NCBI RefSeq assembly: GCF_013822795.1
Contig: NZ_PNLB01000008.1
Coordinates: 1-64,000 of the forward strand
Length of the DNA: 64,000 nucleotides
Direction of reading: 5' to 3'
Source of the DNA: Phenylobacterium sp.
GTDB taxonomy: Bacteria > Pseudomonadota > Alphaproteobacteria > Caulobacterales > Caulobacteraceae
Shown here: piece after piece, positions 26,248-35,570 of the stretch
How the letters are laid out: the number at the start of each line of letters is the position of its first letter
How positions within the stretch are numbered: the stretch's first letter is position 1
The notes under the pieces: model-generated
The model's database searches: none
Seen by the model: only the letters and a program-made list of their open reading frames with translations
Told to the model about the DNA's origin: nothing
Program-made: the position numbers and the translations under genes

Positions 26248-27327
26248 TTGCAGTCGATTAGGTGGGGAATATTCGGGACCGGCCCAGTCGCCGAGAAGTT
26301 TGCGCTGGCGCTCAAAGGCCTGCCCGGGGCGTCCACTGAACTCGTGGCGTCGCGGACCGCAGGCAAGGCCGAGGCATTCGCCGAACGCCATCGGATCCCG
26401 ATAGCTCGCACGGGCTACGACCTGGGGCCGACCGATCCAGTCGACATTGTTTACATCGCCACGCCGCCCAGCGAGCACGTCGCCCACGCCCTCGCCGCGA
26501 TCGCCGCCGGCAAGGGAGTCCTGATCGAGAAGCCTTTCGCGGCGACTGGGGCGGACGCAGCGCGCATCATTGAGGCGGCCCGCGCCGCAGGCGTCTTCTG
26601 CATGGAGGCGATGTGGACCCGCTTCCTTCCGGCGGTCGCCAAGGCCCGGCGACTGCTGGCGGACGGCGCCATCGGCGAGGTGCGCAGCCTTTCGGCGAGC
26701 TTCGCCGTGTCCCAACGCGTTGAGCCCGCGACCTCGCTCTTCAGCAAGGCGAGCGGCGGCGGCGCGCTAGCGCATCGGGGCGTCTATCCCATCTCCCTTG
26801 CGATTGACCTCCTGGGCCCCGCTCAACTCGCCAGCGCCACTGCGCGGATCGGCGAAACCGGCGTCGACGAGGATGTCTCGGCGACTTTGATCCACCCGAG
26901 CGGGGCCGCGTCACATGTCTACGCTGGGCTTCGCAGCCAAGCGGACAACACCCTGGTGATCCTCGGAGACCACGGCCGCCTCGCATTCCAAGGTCCGATT
27001 TACCGCCCCACGGGCGTCGTAATCACTCGGTCCTCTCCGCGCGGCCCCGAGCGGTTCTCTGACGGTTTGATCGCTCGGCTTAAGGAAACGTCGGCGGCGC
27101 AAGTCGCGCGGGCGCGCCTGGCTCCCCTGCTCGCCCGGCCTCGCGTGCATGCAGCGCCCTATTTGGGCAACGGGTACGGGCACGAGGCCCTGGCGGCCAT
27201 GGAGGCGATGCGCGCAGGTGCGCTGGAGCACGCCGGCATGCCGCACGCCGACACCCTCGCCGCGGCCGAACTCCTGGATCAAATTCGAGACAGTTGGCGC
27301 GCGACAAGCCGCTTAGAGCAGGGATGA
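26248..27327 (+). CDS. Gfo/Idh/MocA family oxidoreductase
   Basis: About 359 aa from a TTG at 26248 with AGGGGG seven bases upstream; the reading frame is open from 25999 but the extension overlaps the divergent promoter. The N-terminal Rossmann fold is IRWGIFGTGPVAEKFA. EKPFAATGADAARII is the conserved E-K-P segment, and the C-terminal alpha/beta substrate domain includes GALAHRGVYPISLAIDLLG. It is an NAD(P)-dependent sugar dehydrogenase or reductase, such as those that make rare amino or keto sugars. It overlaps the next Gfo gene by 4 bp (ATGA). Substrate unknown. Confidence 0.83.
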   Translation: MQSIRWGIFGTGPVAEKFALALKGLPGASTELVASRTAGKAEAFAERHRIPIARTGYDLGPTDPVDIVYIATPPSEHVAHALAAIAAGKGVLIEKPFAATGADAARIIEAARAAGVFCMEAMWTRFLPAVAKARRLLADGAIGEVRSLSASFAVSQRVEPATSLFSKASGGGALAHRGVYPISLAIDLLGPAQLASATARIGETGVDEDVSATLIHPSGAASHVYAGLRSQADNTLVILGDHGRLAFQGPIYRPTGVVITRSSPRGPERFSDGLIARLKETSAAQVARARLAPLLARPRVHAAPYLGNGYGHEALAAMEAMRAGALEHAGMPHADTLAAAELLDQIRDSWRATSRLEQG

Positions 27328-28619
27328 CGATGCGGGTTGGGATTATCGGCTGCGGCTATGTGTTCGACCACTACATGTCGACCTTCCGTAACCATCGCGG
27401 CCTCGAACTGGCTGGCGTTACTGACGTCGATCGACCGCGCGCCGAGCATGTCGGGCAAGCCTACGGCCTCAAGGTCTATGCTTCGAACGAGGAGCTTCTG
27501 GCCGACAGCTCCATCGAGCTGGTCCTGAACCTCACCAGCATCGAGAGCCACTACAACGTCACGCGCGCGGCGCTATTGGCCGGCAAGCATGTCTACAGCG
27601 AAAAGCCGTTCACGCCGGACCTGGAGAGCTCTCGAGAACTAATGGCCCTCGCCCGCGAGCGAGGGCTCCGCGTTTCGGGCGCGCCTTCCAACGCCATGTC
27701 CGACACGGTGCAGACCATGTGGCGGGCTCTACGAGCTGGCGCAGTCGGCAAGCCCCGGGTGGTCTACGCCGAGTTCGACGACAATCCGGTCTATCTGATG
27801 CATCCGGAGACGTGGCGCAGCCGCACCGGGGCCCCGTGGCCCTACGAGCACGAGTACGAGGCCGGATGCACCTATGAGCATGCCGGCTACTATCTCAGCT
27901 GGCTTTGCGCGATGTTCGGTCCCGCGCAGAGCGTTTCGGCATTCTCCAGCTGCCTGGTGCCGGACAAGGCGCCGGGCGTGAATCTCGATCCGCCGGACAC
28001 GCCGGACTTCTCGGTGGCCTGCATCACCTTCCACTCAGGCGTCGTGGCTCGCCTGACGATCAGCATCGTCGCAACGTTCGACCAGCGGATGCGCGTCATC
28101 GGCGACGAGGGCGAGCTGTCGGTGAACACCTATCGCGACTACTACTGCCCAGTGCGCCTCGAACGCTATTCCGGCCTCTCCCTCAACGCGCGCAAGGCGC
28201 GCTGGGTGCGCGAGAATTCGCTCCTGCAAATGCTACTCGGCGTAGGTGGGCGTTCGGTCCCGCTGCTGTCGAGCGGCCTGCGGCCCTCGTGGCTTCGGCG
28301 CTGGAAGAACCCGATCGCAGCGCTCAAGCGCATGCAACTCGGCCAACAAGACAAGAGTGTGGGTGTCGCCGAGATGGCGGCGGCGATTGCGGCCGGGCGC
28401 GAACCTTGGCTGAGCGCCGACTTCGTGCTGCACGTGACCGAGTTGACGCTAGCTATTTCGGCTGCGCGAGAAGGCAGGGTCACCAGCCTGGAGACCACAT
28501 TCGAGCCGCTCAAGCCGCTAGACTTCGCCTCCGACGAACGCCGCCTCAAGCTGCAACTGAAGCCTGGGGTGCTGGCCCGCCTTGTGGAGCCGATCCTAAT
28601 CCGAATGCACGGCAGCTAG
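27324..28619 (+). CDS. Gfo/Idh/MocA family oxidoreductase
   Basis: 431 aa from the ATG at 27324, which overlaps the preceding stop (ATGA); a second ATG is two codons later. The Rossmann motif is VGIIGCGYVFDHYMSTF, the conserved segment is YSEKPFTPDLE, and the substrate domain includes EHAGYYLSWLCAMFGP. It is longer than typical members because of a C-terminal extension. The tight coupling with a relative suggests two successive redox steps on the same sugar nucleotide, or a heteromer; both are inference. A perfect hairpin follows the gene at 28677. Confidence 0.82.
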   Translation: MTMRVGIIGCGYVFDHYMSTFRNHRGLELAGVTDVDRPRAEHVGQAYGLKVYASNEELLADSSIELVLNLTSIESHYNVTRAALLAGKHVYSEKPFTPDLESSRELMALARERGLRVSGAPSNAMSDTVQTMWRALRAGAVGKPRVVYAEFDDNPVYLMHPETWRSRTGAPWPYEHEYEAGCTYEHAGYYLSWLCAMFGPAQSVSAFSSCLVPDKAPGVNLDPPDTPDFSVACITFHSGVVARLTISIVATFDQRMRVIGDEGELSVNTYRDYYCPVRLERYSGLSLNARKARWVRENSLLQMLLGVGGRSVPLLSSGLRPSWLRRWKNPIAALKRMQLGQQDKSVGVAEMAAAIAAGREPWLSADFVLHVTELTLAISAAREGRVTSLETTFEPLKPLDFASDERRLKLQLKPGVLARLVEPILIRMHGS

Positions 28620-28676
28620 TGCGGCATCTCTACCCGACTGCATCTCGCGCAAATCGGACAGGATCGGGTCCAGGCT

Positions 28677-28704
28677 TCCTGCCGGCGCTGAAGGGCCGGC
28701 AGGA
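28677..28704 (+). terminator. Hairpin, possible terminator
   Basis: TCCTGCCGGC (28677-28686) pairs perfectly with GCCGGCAGGA (28695-28704) around an 8-base loop, 57 bases after the Gfo/Idh/MocA stop. Only TT follows, so intrinsic termination is uncertain. Confidence 0.5.
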
Positions 28705-28775
28705 TTGACGTGGTCTGCACCTTAGGTCGGTAGTGCCTCCGTGAACACGAACCGCGCCAACGCAGAGCGATCGAA

Positions 28776-29666
28776 ATGAGCATTGCAGCCACATGCGCGA
28801 CCATTCTCAGCGTGCTCGCCGCCGCCAAGGGTGGTGAGTCCATCGCGCTGAAAGGCGACTGCTCCGCGATCACGATCACCCGCAGCTATCCAAGGACGGT
28901 GACCATTCAAGCTGACGGCGCCAGCGTCCGCGGCCTGGCCGTCGTCGGGGGCCAGAACATCTCGTGGCGCGGTGGAACTATATCGGCGCCGCAGGGTGCG
29001 CATGGCAGGGGACGCGACGGTTACGGCGTGCTCATCCGCGACGCCGCCAACGTATCGGTCACTGGCGCGCTGATCACCAACGCCAAGAAGAGCGTCGTGC
29101 TGGACGGCGCCAGGGACGTGACGCTCAACGACAATCGATTCCAGCACTACGGCGAGGACGGGGTCATCGCGTCAAACACCAAGGGCCTGACGATCTTGCG
29201 CAACACCTTTGCCGATCAGATCGGCAAGCCGACCGAATGCAATGTGGCCGGCAAGATCACCCTCGGGGTCAAACGGCGCGACTGCGTCGCGCTCGGCGGC
29301 GCCTGGGTGGACGGCTACCACAACGACGCCGTGCAGATGCGCAACGGCGTCGCCGACGCCGTGATCGCCTACAATCGGGTCGAGGGCGAGACCCAGGGCC
29401 TCACCCAGATGGACAAGGACGGCGATGCGCCGCTTGAGAACATCCGGATCGAGTTCAACACCATACAAACCGACGGCTATCATCAGATCACCCTGGGCGA
29501 CTGTAGGTCTTGCTCCATCCGCATGAACACCGTTCAGCGCGCCAAGGGCTCAACGAAGAAGGCGGTGATCCGCGCCCAGGCGGGCGTCTCGGTCTGCGGC
29601 AACACCGTGCCAGACATGCCATCGACCGCAGGCCCGCGCTGCAAAGACGCGCCAGCGATCAAGTAA
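28776..29666 (+). CDS. Right-handed parallel beta-helix protein without RTX domain
   Basis: 296 aa, the fourth member of the locus beta-helix family. It starts directly with the N-terminal cap (ILSVLAAAKGGESIALKG), corresponding to LRAALTTAKAGDNILLSAG of the RTX paralogues. It shows repeating coils, GYHNDAVQM at 180-188 (H182, D184) matching the paralogues' GDHPDAIQF, and TQGLTQMDKDG at 206-216 matching IIQGIFITDQ. Six Cys residues suggest disulphides and hence an exported protein, but no signal peptide or RTX tail is visible and no start codon lies further upstream in frame. A glycan-modifying lyase, epimerase or hydrolase is likely. Confidence 0.75.
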   Translation: MSIAATCATILSVLAAAKGGESIALKGDCSAITITRSYPRTVTIQADGASVRGLAVVGGQNISWRGGTISAPQGAHGRGRDGYGVLIRDAANVSVTGALITNAKKSVVLDGARDVTLNDNRFQHYGEDGVIASNTKGLTILRNTFADQIGKPTECNVAGKITLGVKRRDCVALGGAWVDGYHNDAVQMRNGVADAVIAYNRVEGETQGLTQMDKDGDAPLENIRIEFNTIQTDGYHQITLGDCRSCSIRMNTVQRAKGSTKKAVIRAQAGVSVCGNTVPDMPSTAGPRCKDAPAIK

Positions 29667-29903
29667 GCCCGGCGCCAATTGGCGGCGAAAGCAGTCGACC
29701 ATTGATCAAACATCAACACCGCCGCGGGATACCTGCGGTCACGCGCGTTCCGACACCACAGTAGCCATGCACGAGTCCGCCACGTCCATGATCTCGACTG
29801 GAGACGCCCTAGCTCTTTGAGCGGAGCCTTCGATCGCTGTATCGCCGCTCGGATGGCGTACGCGGTCGTGGCGCTGCCGTGGAGTATCTGGCCCATAGCT
29901 CCT

Positions 29904-29947
29904 CCCGGTGTGAGCACTCAGCTAAGCTGAGCCCCCCACACACCGGG
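29904..29947. other. Two-tier inverted repeat between convergent genes
   Basis: CCCGGTGTG (29904-29912) pairs with CACACCGGG (29939-29947), and inside it CTCAGC (29917-29922) pairs with GCTGAG (29926-29931). It lies 9 bp beyond the stop of the minus-strand polymerase gene. It has no T tract on either strand and may act in transcript stability or termination. I see no gene in 29667-29956. Confidence 0.45.
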
Positions 29948-29956
29948 ACTAAACAC

Positions 29957-31537
29957 CTAGGCTCCGGTCCGAGCCGCTACGTCGGGATTCTCGCGGGTCG
30001 CGCGGTAGACCATCGCCGTGACAATACCCATCAGCATGAAGATCAGCGGGTGATTGTCCTGCTGGCTGAACACCGACTTGATGACAATGAAGTTCACCAA
30101 AGCGATGGCGGCGGGCATAAAGTAGCTAAGTTCGCCCTTGGGGGAGCGGACCGCGTATTTCGCGGCATAATAGGTCGAGGCGACCAACATCCCGTAATAG
30201 ACGACAAAACCGATCACGCCGTACTCTAGGCCGATAGTCAGATAGTAGGTGTCGATGGTCTGGATGCCGATCGGACTCAAGAAACCCAACGTGTCCCCGC
30301 CCGTCCCCGCGCCATGCCCCCAAGGCGCCTTGAGGATCTTGGGGATGCCCATTTCCCACTGCGTCCCGCGCGCATCCGTGCTCGCCGCGGTGTCGCCGCC
30401 GCCCCAGACCAGGTTTCGCAGCCGCCCGACGAACATCGTCGCGGCGATAAACAGGGCAAAGATCGCCGGGTAGGCCAGCACGATCGCCGGCGCCAGCAAG
30501 CTGGCCTTGTTGGCCCGCCACTTGAGGCCGCTCCACAGCAGCAGATAGAGCATGAACGAGAGCAGGAAGCCCACCATCCCGAGCCGCGAATCGGTGACGA
30601 TCACGACGTAGAGCATCAGCGGCATGGTCACCGCCGCGGCGACGCGCGTGGCCATGGTCTTCCCGAACATCACGAAGTGCAGGATGAAGGGCGCCGTCAG
30701 CGCCAAGAACTCGGCCAGCCCCAGCGGAGTCGAGAAGGTGCTCTGCACCCGATACGTTCCAGTCGCCGACCGTGCGCTGCCGGTCAGCGAGCGGAGCACG
30801 CTCTCATCTTCGATCTTGAGGAAGTTCGGAACATAAGGGCCCCACGACGGGCGGCTGACCTTGTACTCAAGGAGCCCCATCAGGCAGACGATGACCGTCA
30901 CGGCCCAGAGGATCACCGCCCAGCGGTGAACCCGTCCGGGCTTGAGGAAGACGAACGCGCTGGCGAAGTAGATCGATGTCCAGCTCAGTTGCGCGTTGAA
31001 GACCCGCTGGATCGAGAAGTCCTTCTGATCAGAGAAGGCGATCGTGACGACCTGGATCAGCACGAAGCCGGCAAGCAGCTTGTAGACCAGCGGCGTCGCG
31101 TTGAGCGACTCCTTCAACTGCGCACGGAAATCCGGGGACATCGAGTAGCTGATAGCCAGAATCAGCGCGAGCGGCCCACCGACCAACCGCATCAGCGTGA
31201 TCCAGGGCAACCCCGGCAACGCGACCGCCAGGTAGTTCGGCCAAAGAAACAGCACGATGAGGAAGGCGAAACTCAGCCCATAGAGCGCGCCGGCCGGCGC
31301 AGTCTTCATGTCGGGCAGCGCCCAGACCGTGATCAGGGCCAGCAGAATGATCGGGATGACTAGCTGCTTGATCAGGAACGGCGTCGTCAGGCCGTAGAAG
31401 AACCCGAAGAACAGGCAAAAGCCCATGAACGCGAGCAGGAGGACAGCCTGAACCAGACGCCCCGGACCTCGCCGGGTGTAGGGTTTCAGGATGATCGGCC
31501 GCGAACTGCGGCTGTCACTGTCGCTCCGGGCCCACAT
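29957..31537 (-). CDS. Wzy-like O-antigen/exopolysaccharide polymerase
   Basis: 526 aa with about 12-13 hydrophobic segments and a larger polar loop between ~370 and 420 (RNLVWGGGDTAASTDARGTQ), as in the Wzy_C/O-antigen ligase family. Arg residues in the periplasmic loops (NVVWGGG-like and GTGGDTLGFLSP) are typical of the substrate-binding region. Such proteins join lipid-linked repeat units in the periplasm. The start is at 31537 (MWARSDSDSRSS). It is the only polymerase candidate in the window and so probably the partner of the flippase at 6876-8246. An O-antigen ligase cannot be excluded. Confidence 0.8.
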   Translation of the reverse strand: MWARSDSDSRSSRPIILKPYTRRGPGRLVQAVLLLAFMGFCLFFGFFYGLTTPFLIKQLVIPIILLALITVWALPDMKTAPAGALYGLSFAFLIVLFLWPNYLAVALPGLPWITLMRLVGGPLALILAISYSMSPDFRAQLKESLNATPLVYKLLAGFVLIQVVTIAFSDQKDFSIQRVFNAQLSWTSIYFASAFVFLKPGRVHRWAVILWAVTVIVCLMGLLEYKVSRPSWGPYVPNFLKIEDESVLRSLTGSARSATGTYRVQSTFSTPLGLAEFLALTAPFILHFVMFGKTMATRVAAAVTMPLMLYVVIVTDSRLGMVGFLLSFMLYLLLWSGLKWRANKASLLAPAIVLAYPAIFALFIAATMFVGRLRNLVWGGGDTAASTDARGTQWEMGIPKILKAPWGHGAGTGGDTLGFLSPIGIQTIDTYYLTIGLEYGVIGFVVYYGMLVASTYYAAKYAVRSPKGELSYFMPAAIALVNFIVIKSVFSQQDNHPLIFMLMGIVTAMVYRATRENPDVAARTGA

Positions 31538-31870
31538 CAGGGCTTCTCCCAGTCGTTTCCAATCCGCCGGCCCTCACGCGCGCCGAAGCTAGGCATTCAC
31601 AACCTGACGTCCATGAATTAACATTCCTATCAGCGCTCGCTAAGTCGCGAAGGCGTGGCGGCGGCAGGATTTCGGATCCGCCTCCAGGTGGCGTACGGGT
31701 AAGTTGCGCCCCGAATTTAAGCATTTGTTAGGTGTGTTCGACCCCCATCAGGTTCGGACGGAGGCGCCAGACCTCCTGCGTCAATATAGCCTCGGTGACC
31801 GTTGAGCTTCACCCGCTATGGTCGGTGAGACAGCGGGGGCTGCGACCAGAATAGAGAAGACGCGATCCTC
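31538..31870. other. Divergent intergenic region
   Basis: These 333 bases lie between the polymerase gene (minus) and beta-helix/RTX paralogue 3 (plus) and should hold both promoters. The centre (31600-31740) is less GC-rich than the flanks. I see no convincing open frame, RNA gene or exact operator. Confidence 0.5.
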
Positions 31871-33487
31871 ATGGCTGATATCCTGTGCGCTAGCGCCGCC
31901 GAACTTACCGCTGCACTTGGCGTCGCCAAGGCTGGAGACAGGATACTCCTGCAAGCCGGCAACTATTCTAACGTTCAACTGAAGAATCTCGTCTTCGACA
32001 GCGCGGTCACTATCACGTCGGCTGATCCGGGCAATCCGGCGACCCTGACCGGGCTGACGGTGAACAGCAGCCAGGGGCTGGTGATCAGCAACCTGAACCT
32101 CGATTTCAGCTCGCCGTGGACGGTCTGGAACGCCCAGGTCCTCATTTCGAAGGACATTACGCTCGCCAATCTCAGCATTCACGGTTCTTTGAACGGCAAC
32201 CCGGCCGACGATCAATCCGGGATCCTGATCCGCAACAGCAGCGGCGTGCGCGTCACCGGATCGGAGTTCCAACAGCTCGATCACGGCATCAGCCTCACCG
32301 ACAGCAGCGACGTGCGGGTCGACAACAATCGCATGCACGACCTGCGCGCCGACGGCATCGTCGCGGTCGGCGCCTCAAGAGTTCAGATCGTCGGCAACTC
32401 CTTCACCGACTTCTATCCGGTGAGCGGCGACCACCCCGACGCCATCCAGTTCCTCACCCGCGGCGCGACCGCCCGAGCGACTGACATCGTGGTCAGCGGC
32501 AACCTGATCACCCGCGGCTCCGGCGAGGTGATCCAGGGTGTGTTCATCACCGACCAGGTCGGACTCGGCTACGACCGGGTCACCGTCACCGACAACGTCG
32601 TAATCGGCGGCATGTACAACGGCATCATGGTCACCAAGACCAACGGTCTGGTGGTCGACGGCAATCTGGTTGTCGGCTACGGCGACATGACCTCCTGGAT
32701 CCGGCTCAGCGACACGACCAACGCCCAGCTGAGCAACAACCAGGCGATGACCTACGTCCTGGAATCGAACGCCAACCTGTCGCAGACGGGCAATAGCGTC
32801 ATCGCGGCCCTGCCGGGTGACGGAGCCAACGCGCTCGCCCATTGGATCAAGGGCAGCGACGGCAACGACCACCTCAGCGCCCGCATCGACGGCGGCAGCC
32901 GCATCGAAGGCGGCGCCGGCGATGACGTCATCATCGGCCGCGACTACGCCGACTATCTCCGCGGCGGCGACGGCGCCGACAGCATCCTGGGCGGCGGCGG
33001 CAACGACGACATCAACGGCAACACCGGCGACGACACCATCAACGGCGGCGCCGGCGACGACTGGGTGTCCGGCGGCCAGAACAACGATCTGCTGCTCGGC
33101 GGCGCCGGCGCCGACCTCGTGCTCGGCAACCTCGGCAACGACACCCTCTATGGCGACGCGGGCGCGGACATCGTTCGCGGCGGCCAGCACAACGACGTCA
33201 TCTTCGGCGGCGACGGCGACGACTGGCTGTCAGGCGATCTCGGGGACGACACTGTCACTGGCGGCGCTGGCGCCGACACCTTCCACATCTTCGCCCAAGC
33301 CGGCCTCGACCTGCTCACCGACTTCAACCGCGCCGAGGGCGACCGCGTCTTCATCGGCGACGGCTCGCGCTACACGGTGTCCCAGATCGGCGCCGACGTC
33401 GTCATCGACCTGGCGGGCGGCGCACGCATGGTTCTGGCCAACGTCTCGATGTCGTCGCTATCCGACGGATGGATCGTCTCGGCCTGA
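31871..33487 (+). CDS. Secreted parallel beta-helix protein with RTX repeats, paralogue 3
   Basis: 538 aa. Residues 1-325 are beta-helix, very close to paralogue 2 (for example SSPWTVWNAQV, IHGSLNGNPADDQ and GDHPDAIQF at 187-195 with H188 and D190). RTX nonapeptides follow at once (~338-475) without the Thr/Pro linker. The C-terminal part (FHIFAQAGLDLLTDFNRAEG...) is shorter and differs from the ~85-residue module of paralogues 1 and 2. The strand is opposite to the other two. It probably has the same general role, a type I-secreted, Ca2+-dependent polysaccharide-acting enzyme, but its shorter tail suggests different anchoring or calcium response. Confidence 0.85.
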   Translation: MADILCASAAELTAALGVAKAGDRILLQAGNYSNVQLKNLVFDSAVTITSADPGNPATLTGLTVNSSQGLVISNLNLDFSSPWTVWNAQVLISKDITLANLSIHGSLNGNPADDQSGILIRNSSGVRVTGSEFQQLDHGISLTDSSDVRVDNNRMHDLRADGIVAVGASRVQIVGNSFTDFYPVSGDHPDAIQFLTRGATARATDIVVSGNLITRGSGEVIQGVFITDQVGLGYDRVTVTDNVVIGGMYNGIMVTKTNGLVVDGNLVVGYGDMTSWIRLSDTTNAQLSNNQAMTYVLESNANLSQTGNSVIAALPGDGANALAHWIKGSDGNDHLSARIDGGSRIEGGAGDDVIIGRDYADYLRGGDGADSILGGGGNDDINGNTGDDTINGGAGDDWVSGGQNNDLLLGGAGADLVLGNLGNDTLYGDAGADIVRGGQHNDVIFGGDGDDWLSGDLGDDTVTGGAGADTFHIFAQAGLDLLTDFNRAEGDRVFIGDGSRYTVSQIGADVVIDLAGGARMVLANVSMSSLSDGWIVSA

Positions 33488-33550
33488 CGCGCAGGCCAAG
33501 ACGTCTGCCAGGGCGCGGCTCCGCCCTCGCTGCTGCGAACGGCGCACGCC

Positions 33551-33765
33551 ATGCTGGTAGCCCTGCTCTTGGCCCTGGCCGCAGACGCCGCGCCGCAAAG
33601 CGCGCCATCCCAGCCGCCGCGTGAGCAAGTCGTTCAAGGCGGGCCGGTCACGGCGCCAAGGTGTTCAACAACCGCTTTTGGAAGCTGCTGCAGAGCGACA
33701 ACAAGGACATCGACGTCAAGGACCGGCCGAGCCTCAGCCCGATCCGGCCGCCCGCCGCGCCCTAG
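33551..33765 (+). pseudogene. Small secreted protein, apparent single-base frameshift
   Basis: From the ATG at 33551 a signal-peptide-like start is read (LVALLLALAADAAPQSAP), continuing to ...QVVQGGPVTAP near 33657. A sensible C-terminus (KVFNNRFWKLLQSDNKDIDV, ending in PPAAP and TAG at 33763-33765) is in another frame, closed by TGA at 33622. Adding one A in CCAAGG at ~33657-33660 would join them into a ~71-residue exported protein. Real mutation and sequencing error cannot be told apart. It overlaps the convergent rmlA stop by 4 bp. Function unknown. Confidence 0.5.
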
Positions 33766-34655
33766 ATCAGCCGCCGGCTCGGCGGGGCCGCCTGCTCGGC
33801 GATGTCCAGCAGGTAGCGCCCGTAGGCGGTCTTCTCGAACAGCTTGCCGCGCACGCGCAGCTGGTCGCGGTCGATGAAGCCGTTGATGTAGGCGATCTCT
33901 TCAAGGCAAGCGATGTGCACGCCCTGGCGTTTCTGCACGGCGCGGACGAACTCCGAGGCCTCGACCAGGCTCTCGTGCGTGCCGGTGTCGAGCCAGGCGT
34001 ATCCGCGCGACAGCTGCTCGACGAACAAGTCGCCAGCTTCCATGTAGATGCGGTTGAGGTCGGTGATCTCCAGCTCGCCACGCGCCGAGGGGCGAACTTG
34101 CTTGGCGAACTCGACGACGCGGTTGTCGTAGAAGTAGAGGCCGGTGACCGCCTGGCGCGACTTCGGTTCGACCGGCTTCTCCTCCAGACTGATCGCGCGG
34201 CCGGTGTCGTCCAGCTCCACGACGCCATAGGCCTGGGGTTGGTCGACCTCGTAGGAGAAGATCGTCGCGCCGTTCTCGCGGGTCGCGGCGTTGCGCAGAA
34301 GCTGGCTCATGCCCGCGCCGAAGAAGATGTTGTCGCCCAGCACCAGGGCGGCGCGCTCGTCGCCGACGAAGGACTCCCCGATCAGGAAGGCTTGCGCCAG
34401 CCCTTCCGGCTTGGGTTGGATCGCATACTCGATCTTGAGCCCGAAGTTCGATCCGTCCTCGAACAGGCGCCGATAGTTGTCGATATACTCGGGCGACGAG
34501 ATGATCAGGATCTCTCGGATGCCGGCCAGCATGAGCACCGACAGCGGATAGTAGATCATCGGCTTGTCGTAGATCGGCAGCAGCTGCTTGTTGACCGCCA
34601 GAGTCGCCGGATGCAGCCGGGTGCCCGAGCCTCCGGCCAGGATGATGCCCTTCAT
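33762..34655 (-). CDS. rmlA: Glucose-1-phosphate thymidylyltransferase
   Basis: 297 aa, the usual length. The nucleotidyltransferase signature [20 protein letters not shown] is at residues ~4-23 and is followed by [27 protein letters not shown] carries the catalytic Asp, and [21 protein letters not shown] is the second conserved block. It makes dTDP-glucose, the first step to dTDP-L-rhamnose. It follows rmlD directly (stop and start adjoin) in a B-D-A order. The family assignment is firm. Confidence 0.95.
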   Translation of the reverse strand: MKGIILAGGSGTRLHPATLAVNKQLLPIYDKPMIYYPLSVLMLAGIREILIISSPEYIDNYRRLFEDGSNFGLKIEYAIQPKPEGLAQAFLIGESFVGDERAALVLGDNIFFGAGMSQLLRNAATRENGATIFSYEVDQPQAYGVVELDDTGRAISLEEKPVEPKSRQAVTGLYFYDNRVVEFAKQVRPSARGELEITDLNRIYMEAGDLFVEQLSRGYAWLDTGTHESLVEASEFVRAVQKRQGVHIACLEEIAYINGFIDRDQLRVRGKLFEKTAYGRYLLDIAEQAAPPSRRLI

Positions 34656-35570
34656 CTAAAGTCCTTGTTCCTGCTTGGCGGGAAGCAGCGCCTCGACAAT
34701 GTCTTCCACCGCGGCCCGCCAAGGCCGCGGTTCGATCCCGTAGTCGGCCCGCAACTTGGCGACACTCAGGCGTGAATTGGCCGGCCGGCGGGCCGGGGTC
34801 GGATACTCGGCGGTCGTGATGGCTTCGACGCGCGGCGTCGGACAACCGCGCGCGGCCGCCATCTCGAACACTGCCCGCGCCAGCTCGCACCAGCTCGCCT
34901 CACCGTCATTGACGAAGTGATAGGTGCCGCGCGGCGCCGTCTGCGGGTTGGCGATCATTCGCCCGGTGATCTTGAGCAGGGTGGCGGCGATATCGGCCGC
35001 GCTGGTCGGGCAGCCGCGCTGATCGTCGACGACCCGGATCTCGGGCCTCGTCTCGGCCAGCCGCAGCATCGTCTTGATGAAGTTCGACCCGTGCGGGCTG
35101 ACGACCCAGGCGGTGCGCAGGATCACATGACGCGGCGCCGCGGTGCGCACGGCCTGCTCCCCGGCCTCCTTGGACCCGCCATAGACGCCCAGCGGCGCCA
35201 CCGGGTCGGCCTCGGTGTAGATCCCGGGCTTGGAACCGTCGAACACGTAGTCGGTGGACACATGGATCAGCGGGATCTGCGCGGCGGCGCACGCCTGCGC
35301 CAGGGCCGCGGGGCCCAAGGCGTTGGCGCGCCAGGCCTCGACGACGTCGCTTTGCGCCCGGTCGACCGCGGTGTAGGCGCCGCAGTTGATCACCGCGGCC
35401 CAGGGACGCGAGGCGACCAGCGCCAGGATCGCGTCCGGGTCGCCCAGGTCCAACTCCCCGCGACGGGGCGCCACGACGTTCATCGTCGCGGGCGCCTGCC
35501 GGAGAATTTCGATACCGACCTGACCGCTGCCGCCGGTCAGCAGCACGTCCCCGGTGACGGTGGAAGTCAT
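34656..35570 (-). CDS. rmlD: dTDP-4-dehydrorhamnose reductase
   Basis: 304 aa from the ATG at 35570, which overlaps the rmlB stop by 4 bp (ATGA); a longer open frame upstream is rmlB in another frame. It contains the SDR motif [10 protein letters not shown], then [14 protein letters not shown] and the catalytic Tyr-Lys pair in YGGSKEAGE, all typical of RmlD. It reduces dTDP-4-keto-L-rhamnose to dTDP-L-rhamnose with NADPH. It sits between rmlB and rmlA. Confidence 0.94.
   Translation of the reverse strand: MTSTVTGDVLLTGGSGQVGIEILRQAPATMNVVAPRRGELDLGDPDAILALVASRPWAAVINCGAYTAVDRAQSDVVEAWRANALGPAALAQACAAAQIPLIHVSTDYVFDGSKPGIYTEADPVAPLGVYGGSKEAGEQAVRTAAPRHVILRTAWVVSPHGSNFIKTMLRLAETRPEIRVVDDQRGCPTSAADIAATLLKITGRMIANPQTAPRGTYHFVNDGEASWCELARAVFEMAAARGCPTPRVEAITTAEYPTPARRPANSRLSVAKLRADYGIEPRPWRAAVEDIVEALLPAKQEQGL

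Noticed and set aside
32880..33290. Regular GGCGGC-GGCGAC direct repeats that could suggest a CRISPR or satellite
   Set aside because: The periodicity is that of RTX nonapeptide codons; there are no unique spacers of constant length.
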